Shown one piece after another: positions 37,749-42,016 of a DNA stretch of 42,016 nt. Every line of letters begins with the position of its first letter. Within the stretch, counting starts at the first letter, position 1. The stretch lies in the NCBI RefSeq assembly GCF_001636845.1, contig NZ_LITT01000018.1:1-42016 (forward strand). The letters run 5' to 3'. The notes beneath the pieces were generated by a model. It did no database searches and was not told the origin of the DNA. It saw only the letters and a program-made list of their open reading frames with translations. A program made the position numbers and the translations under genes. Origin of the DNA: Clostridium ljungdahlii (lineage in GTDB: Bacteria > Bacillota > Clostridia > Clostridiales > Clostridiaceae).

Positions 37749-39131
37749 TTGAATTCAGAAATAATTGAAAATCTAAAAAAAATTACTGGGGCAGACTGGG
37801 TTACAGATGATCTATCCCAGATGCAAAGTTACTTGCAGGATGAAACGGAAGCTTTAATTCGTGTTGAATCCTCAAAAGATTGTGTGGTAGTTAAACCCGG
37901 TTCGCCAGAAGAAATATCCAAAATACTAGCATATGCAAATGAAATCATGATACCTGTAATTGCTAGGGGCGGTGGTACAGGTGTATGTGGTGCGGCAGTT
38001 CCCATAAAACCAAGTATAATCTTATCTCTGGAAAGATTAAATAAAATCGTGGAATTTGATAAAAAGAATCTAATGATTACAGTGGAGTCTGGTGTAACTT
38101 TAGCAGATTTACTTGAAGAATTAAACAAACAGTATAAATTATTCTTCCCAATACATCCCGGCGATGAAGGGGCACAAATTGGAGGAATGGTAGCTGTAAA
38201 TGCAGGAGGTACAAAGGCTGTAAAACATGGGATTATGAGAAATCATGTTAAAGCTTTAGAAGTAGTTCTTCCTACGGGAGAAATAGTCACTTTAGGTGGA
38301 AAACTAATAAAAAACAACATGGGTTATGATTTGCTTCAAATGATGATTGGGAGCGAAGGAACTCTTGGCGTGATCACAAAAGTAACTTTAAAATTATATG
38401 CAAAAAATAAATACACAGGTACTCTCCTAGTTTCCTTTGATTCAAGAAGGGATGCCTGTGACTGCGTTCCCAAAATACTTCAAGAAGGAATTACACCTTT
38501 AGCCATTGAATACATGGACAGACCTATTTCAAAAAAAGCTGCAGAACACCTTGGGACTAAATGGCCTGCATCCAAAGGCTCTGTGGATTTAATGCTCATG
38601 CTGGACGCTAAAACTGAAGATGAACTTTATGATACTAGTGAACAAATCGTAGGAATATGTGAAGAACATAATGCAGTAGACAGCATTATAGCTGAAACTT
38701 CAAAGGATCAGAAGGAAATTTTAGCTATAAGGAGCAATGCCTATACTCCTTTTAAAGACCATGTAGCTGATGGGCTTGACATGGCAGTTCCACCATCCGC
38801 AGTGCCTGATTTCTTTGACGATATATCGGCTTTATCTGAAAAATACCATACTGAAATTCCAGCAGTTGGCCATATAGGAGATGGTAATATTCATAATTTC
38901 ATACTAAGTGACAATGGTAAATTGCCTTCTTACTATGAAGAATTTAAACAGGAAATGTACAAAATTGCATTAAAATATGGTGGAACAATAACTGCAGAAC
39001 ATGGAACTGGAAAAACCAGAAAAGAATACATGCCACTTCAATTTACCAAAAGAGAAATTCAAATTATGGAAGGCATTAAGAAAGCATTTGATCCTCATGG
39101 GATTTTAAATCCAGGTACTATAGTAGATTAA
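37749..39131 (+). CDS. GlcD-type FAD-linked 2-hydroxyacid dehydrogenase (glycolate or D-lactate)
   Basis: The 460-aa flavoprotein has a PCMH-type FAD-binding half (VKPGSPEEISKILAYA, IARGGGTGVCGAAVP, HPGDEGAQIGGMVAVNAGGTKAVKHG). The C-terminal FAD-oxidase half has GHIGDGNIHNF and EHGTGKTRKEY. AAGGGGG lies 9 bases before a TTG at 37749, which I take as start; the frame is open 10 codons further upstream. In acetogens such as Acetobacterium the GlcD-type lactate dehydrogenase works with EtfAB by electron confurcation, but no etf genes are here. A terminator follows. Confidence 0.93.
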   Translation: MNSEIIENLKKITGADWVTDDLSQMQSYLQDETEALIRVESSKDCVVVKPGSPEEISKILAYANEIMIPVIARGGGTGVCGAAVPIKPSIILSLERLNKIVEFDKKNLMITVESGVTLADLLEELNKQYKLFFPIHPGDEGAQIGGMVAVNAGGTKAVKHGIMRNHVKALEVVLPTGEIVTLGGKLIKNNMGYDLLQMMIGSEGTLGVITKVTLKLYAKNKYTGTLLVSFDSRRDACDCVPKILQEGITPLAIEYMDRPISKKAAEHLGTKWPASKGSVDLMLMLDAKTEDELYDTSEQIVGICEEHNAVDSIIAETSKDQKEILAIRSNAYTPFKDHVADGLDMAVPPSAVPDFFDDISALSEKYHTEIPAVGHIGDGNIHNFILSDNGKLPSYYEEFKQEMYKIALKYGGTITAEHGTGKTRKEYMPLQFTKREIQIMEGIKKAFDPHGILNPGTIVD

Positions 39132-39132
39132 G

Positions 39133-39168
39133 AATAAGGGGAGAACAAGATCCCCCTTATTTATTTTT
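39133..39168 (+). terminator. terminator of the Ldh_2-GlcD operon
   Basis: AATAAGGGG (39133-39141) and CCCCTTATT (39153-39161) pair with an 11-base loop, followed by TATTTTT. It begins two bases after the glcD stop. Confidence 0.9.
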
Positions 39169-39302
39169 CAAGCCTATCAATGTTTTGCAAATGCTGCTTA
39201 CATCTTCATTGGGCAATCCATCAAGGTCATCTAACTCTTCCTTAATGGTATCTAAAACCTTGTATTTAAAATTTTTACGTACTCTTGTAAAATACTTCTC
39301 TA
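39159..39302 (-). pseudogene. start-less coding-like tail after the GH130 gene
   Basis: On the minus strand, just past the GH130 stop and in a different frame, there are about 48 codons ending in LIGLKNK. They read like a real soluble protein (RVRKNFKYKVLDTIKEELD, then DLDGLPNEDVSSICK). The frame is open back to a stop inside the GH130 gene (about 39353) and has no ATG, GTG or TTG at a useful place. It may be the remnant of a lost neighbour, or a frameshifted extension. GH130 proteins normally end where the main frame ends, so a remnant is favoured. Confidence 0.4.
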
Positions 39303-40352
39303 ATCTAGTGTATTCAAAATATCCTTTATTTTTACCACCGCAAGTCCAATAGAATTATCACATATTCCATAATATATATATAATTCATCTCCCCGCAAAA
39401 TACAACCACAAGGAAAAATAACATCTGAAAAGAAACCCGATTTTTCATAGTTCTCTTGAGGTTTAAGAATGGGCTCTTTACTTCGTCCAACAACTTTTTC
39501 CGGGCAATTTGCATCAAGTAAAAGTGCTCCCATAGAATAATGTTCCATATCATCTACCCCATGGTATAATTCAAGCCATCCTTCATCTGTTTTTATAGGA
39601 GGTACCCCTGCCCCTATTTTTGCAGAATCCCAGGAGTTTTCTCTAGTACCTGCCACTATTTTGTGATTTCCCCAGTTGATCAAATTATCCGATTCAGATA
39701 TCCATATTACAGGATTGCCGGTACTCTTTGATACCGGCCTATTTAATGCAAAATACTTTTCACCTATTTTTTCTGGGAAAATCACTGCGTCTTTATTTTC
39801 AGTATTAAAAATATTACCTAATTTTTTATAGCTTCTAAAATCACTAGTCACAGCTAACTCCACTACAATACCATACTTAGATACTGCGCTATAAGTCATA
39901 TAATAATTATCGCCTATTTTAGTTATTCTTGGATCTTCAACTCCAAAACTTTCATATTTGTTTTCCGGGAAAATAAAAGGAACCTCGTCTATTTTAAAAT
40001 TTACACCATCGCAGCTTCTTGCAATTCTTATATGTGACATGGAAGTAAGATAGTTAAAATCAACACTGCTGTCTACTTTTTTTATAACTCTTGAATCACT
40101 AAAATCATAGTTTTCATCTTTTTTATTTATTGTTAGCAATTTAAGTTTATTATTTCCATCTAAAAGGGGGATTCTCATATAATCTTCCGTTTCCTGCTTA
40201 ACTCTTTCAGCTATTCTCAGAGCTAAAACCACTTCTCCGTTACACTCTGCTGCTCCTGGATTAAACACCCCTACAACCTGAAGGTCTTTACTGGAGGGAA
40301 TTATATCCCTGCAGGTTATAATTGGATTACCTTTATATCTTCTTATATCCAT
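39300..40352 (-). CDS. GH130-family glycoside phosphorylase
   Basis: GH130 enzymes phosphorolyse beta-mannosides, releasing mannose-1-phosphate. The 350-aa protein is a five-bladed propeller, with RYKGNPIIT at the start, VFNPGA, the FGVEDPRITKIGDNYYMTYSA segment and GAGVPPIKTDEGWLELYHGVD. The DVIFPCG and YYGICDNSIGLAVV region is at the end. AGGAGG precedes the ATG. No signal peptide, so it acts in the cytoplasm. It follows a DUF1861 gene by eight bases. Which linkage it cuts (Man-GlcNAc, Man-Glc or mannobiose) cannot be read. Confidence 0.88.
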   Translation of the reverse strand: MDIRRYKGNPIITCRDIIPSSKDLQVVGVFNPGAAECNGEVVLALRIAERVKQETEDYMRIPLLDGNNKLKLLTINKKDENYDFSDSRVIKKVDSSVDFNYLTSMSHIRIARSCDGVNFKIDEVPFIFPENKYESFGVEDPRITKIGDNYYMTYSAVSKYGIVVELAVTSDFRSYKKLGNIFNTENKDAVIFPEKIGEKYFALNRPVSKSTGNPVIWISESDNLINWGNHKIVAGTRENSWDSAKIGAGVPPIKTDEGWLELYHGVDDMEHYSMGALLLDANCPEKVVGRSKEPILKPQENYEKSGFFSDVIFPCGCILRGDELYIYYGICDNSIGLAVVKIKDILNTLD

Positions 40353-40360
40353 TTTTCCTC

Positions 40361-41311
40361 CTATAAATTATCGAAGTATAATTCTGGATTCTTATTCATA
40401 TAATCATAAAATGGATTATCTATTTCAAGTGTCTGTGCTTCAATGTCACTTATCCCTGCATACAAAATGGCTTTCTTACCTTTAAACGTTAGTCCTCCAC
40501 TAAAGACTACATCATAAAGTGTTTCATTTTTACTAGGTCCTGGCAAAAAATCATTTCTGCTTGCAATTATCTGTACGTCTTTATATGCCATGGAATTTAT
40601 ATCCAGTACAAAAGTCATGGAATAATAGTGCTTCATTCCCTTCTCGTCTACTTTCGCTATATGCCCTAAAAGTCCTATATTATTTTGATCAATAGGATAT
40701 ATGCTGTTGATTCCTCCCCATTCATCATCATTAAAAAAGTCATTTAAAATAGGGGCATCTTCAATAACTCCCATACTCAAATCATTTAATCTTTTAATCT
40801 TTGCAAAGCCTATCTTTCCTCTTCCACCTTTAGCTCCTTGAGGACGGGTTAATACACCTATTGTACCATCTTTTAGCTCAGTTATGCGTAAATCCTTCAT
40901 TCCTTCAGGTCCTACAAAAAAAAGTTTGAGATGAAAAATGTCCTTGCCTTTATATATCATAGTTCTCCATATAAGATTATTAGGATCATTTATATCATTA
41001 AACACTTCAACTCCACCTACTACCATTTCATTACCTATCTTTGTAAAAAACGGATCTTCCAAATTCATAATAGGTGATTCTATTATATGACACCATGCAT
41101 CTTCATACTTTTCAAAAAAAAGAACCATGGAATCGTTGCTTCTCTTTGATTCAACCCTGCCAGCTATCACTGTTCTACCATTGCTTAAAAAGGGAGCTGT
41201 TATATTATAGACATCCTTGTTGAATATTCCTATAAATTTAACTCTCTTGGCTATTTTTTTTGCTTTTTTATTATCATACTCCTTCAGTAATTTATCACAA
41301 GTAACAAGCAT
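40361..41311 (-). CDS. DUF1861-family beta-propeller protein
   Basis: The 316-aa protein belongs to the DUF1861 family, predicted beta-propellers related to GH130/GH43 folds. Recognisable segments are NITAPFLSNGRTVIAGRVE, DLRITELKDGTIGVLTRPQG and DDEWGGINSIYPID. GGCNGGL-like VVFSGGLTFKGKKAILYAGISD is near the end. It has no signal peptide. It is first in a two-gene operon with the GH130 gene, suggesting that both act on the same imported mannoside. Catalytic activity of the family is not firmly established. AAGGTGA precedes the ATG. Confidence 0.85.
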   Translation of the reverse strand: MLVTCDKLLKEYDNKKAKKIAKRVKFIGIFNKDVYNITAPFLSNGRTVIAGRVESKRSNDSMVLFFEKYEDAWCHIIESPIMNLEDPFFTKIGNEMVVGGVEVFNDINDPNNLIWRTMIYKGKDIFHLKLFFVGPEGMKDLRITELKDGTIGVLTRPQGAKGGRGKIGFAKIKRLNDLSMGVIEDAPILNDFFNDDEWGGINSIYPIDQNNIGLLGHIAKVDEKGMKHYYSMTFVLDINSMAYKDVQIIASRNDFLPGPSKNETLYDVVFSGGLTFKGKKAILYAGISDIEAQTLEIDNPFYDYMNKNPELYFDNL

Positions 41312-41364
41312 ATTTTCACCTTCTTAGTTTTAATTAACCTAATTATATTATAATTCTTATTTTT

Positions 41365-41595
41365 TCAATTTTCTATATTTTTACCAAAATAAAACCAGAA
41401 AGCATAAGGAAATTCTTCTTTAGTAAGATTTGTAATGATAACCTCATAAGTATTTTCTGATATAGGAAAACGAACTACTCTAAAGTTTATTGGATAAGTT
41501 CCTTTATCGCCAATATGTTCAAAAATATTGTAACTTTCGTATCCCCTATCAGCTAATATTATAGTTTTTTCTTTAATGTTAGAACGGTCCACCAT
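41365..41595 (-). pseudogene. IS4-family transposase remnant
   Basis: The 76-codon frame matches the middle of an IS4-type DDE transposase: VDRSNIKEKTIILADRGYES (with the second catalytic aspartate) then, after an internal deletion, NFRVVRFPISENTYEVIITN. Both termini are missing: the apparent ATG is an internal methionine, and the frame ends in unrelated residues after EEFP, before the RWGIE region with the catalytic glutamate. It cannot be active. Confidence 0.85.
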
Positions 41596-41687
41596 ATATA
41601 GATGAGTGTGATGAATGTGGTTACGTAAGAATTTCTTATAATTCTTACAGAAACAGGCATCGTTCTATAGCTTGTTTCAGAAATTGA
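41592..41687 (+). pseudogene. IS91-type transposase zinc-domain remnant
   Basis: The plus-strand frame reads DECDECGYVRISYNSYRNRHRS and stops at 41685. This resembles the IS91-family zinc-binding domain (CxxCG...NSCRNRHCPKC), with two of the cysteine positions changed. It begins exactly where the IS4 fragment on the other strand ends. Only about 30 codons survive. Confidence 0.6.
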
Positions 41688-41699
41688 GCAATTTTAATG

Positions 41700-41740
41700 A
41701 CTATCATCATGTGAGTTTATACTCAAATATGATAGTTTTT
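41700..41740 (+). terminator. hairpin after the IS remnants
   Basis: ACTATCAT (41700-41707) and ATGATAGT (41729-41736) pair, with GAGT/ACTC inside the loop, followed by TTTTTAT on the plus strand. It could end transcripts from the mobile-element remnants. Confidence 0.5.
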
Positions 41741-41783
41741 ATCGGCTCAACTTCTGAATCCAAACCTATTCATTTTCACAATG

Positions 41784-42014
41784 TTATTTTTTCTTTGGCT
41801 GTGGCTTCACAATATAAACTTTTCCTGTCTTGGGGTCCAAAACGGCAGATCCTACACTGCCACTTGAACTTTTATCTTTCATCTGCGTAGTTAATTCTTT
41901 CGGATTATTGATCTTTATAAGCTGTTTTTGGTTTAAAATGACCACCAAGTTTTTCATGTTTATATTCCAGAAAATCATAATTGAAAGTAAAAGTCCGCAG
42001 ATAAAAACAAGCAT
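41784..42014 (-). CDS. small membrane-anchored protein at the window edge
   Basis: I do not recognise this 76-codon frame. It has an N-terminal hydrophobic helix (about 2-17, LVFICGLLLSIMIFW), a polar middle and a basic C-terminus (GKVYIVKPQPKKK). An ATG is present two bases from the right edge, but upstream sequence is missing. The real start and any ribosome site may therefore lie outside, and the protein may be longer. Confidence 0.5.
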   Translation of the reverse strand: MLVFICGLLLSIMIFWNINMKNLVVILNQKQLIKINNPKELTTQMKDKSSSGSVGSAVLDPKTGKVYIVKPQPKKK

Positions 42015-42016
42015 AA

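Noticed and set aside
39332-39553. 73-codon minus-strand frame inside the GH130 gene
   Set aside because: It is an out-of-frame shadow of GH130 and not the same frame as the coding-like tail at 39159-39302.

Overview
The window looks like chromosome of a low-GC, strictly fermentative Firmicute, most likely Clostridium sensu stricto. Supporting signs are the very A+T-rich intergenic DNA, strong GGAGG-type ribosome binding sites, the 16S rRNA 5' end, a short clostridial ThiC, ATP-dependent PckA, the MurT/GatD pair and an acetogen-like Ldh/GlcD pair. The 16S fragment resembles the C. ljungdahlii/C. kluyveri branch, but that placement is from memory and is not secure.

Layout. 1-560: 5' end, leader and promoter of an rRNA operon reading left, out of the window. 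590-5160: thiC behind a TPP riboswitch with an intrinsic terminator, then uppP and pckA, all leftward. 5550-7793: rightward murT-gatD (lipid II amidation). 7811-8430: three adjacent long palindromic repeats. 8438-17004: a leftward block with a polysaccharide deacetylase, clpB, two tandem XRE-TPR regulators, a 54-aa protein, a viroplasmin-type RNase HI and a DUF1232 protein. 17286-19031: a second-type FtsH protease, followed by another palindromic repeat. 19381-25576: leftward rhomboid protease, HD-GYP, Fur-family regulator, MntP-like exporter, YgjP-like metallopeptidase and S41 peptidase, plus one rightward small exported protein. 26042-31438: a 40-aa membrane microprotein, a chemotaxis receptor, a PC4/YdbC-like protein, proA-proB and lepB. 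31595-36485: secreted metallophosphoesterase, two orphan membrane-fusion adaptors, macro-domain protein and VanZ-like protein. 36621-39131: Ldh_2 plus GlcD-type 2-hydroxyacid dehydrogenases. 39300-41311: GH130 and DUF1861, probably mannoside phosphorolysis. 41365 to the end: fragments of two transposase families and one small membrane protein at the edge.

Most genes are housekeeping or envelope genes: undecaprenyl phosphate recycling, MurT/GatD, deacetylase, signal peptidase, rhomboid, S41, FtsH and ClpB. I see no CRISPR array, prophage, toxin-antitoxin pair or defence island. The least explained signal is a family of nested palindromic repeats. Three copies are about 248 bp and share a 16-base core; one of about 150 bp and one of about 69 bp look like successive internal deletions of the same structure. 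A related 105-bp palindrome lies between two full copies, and an unrelated 270-bp palindrome follows ftsH.
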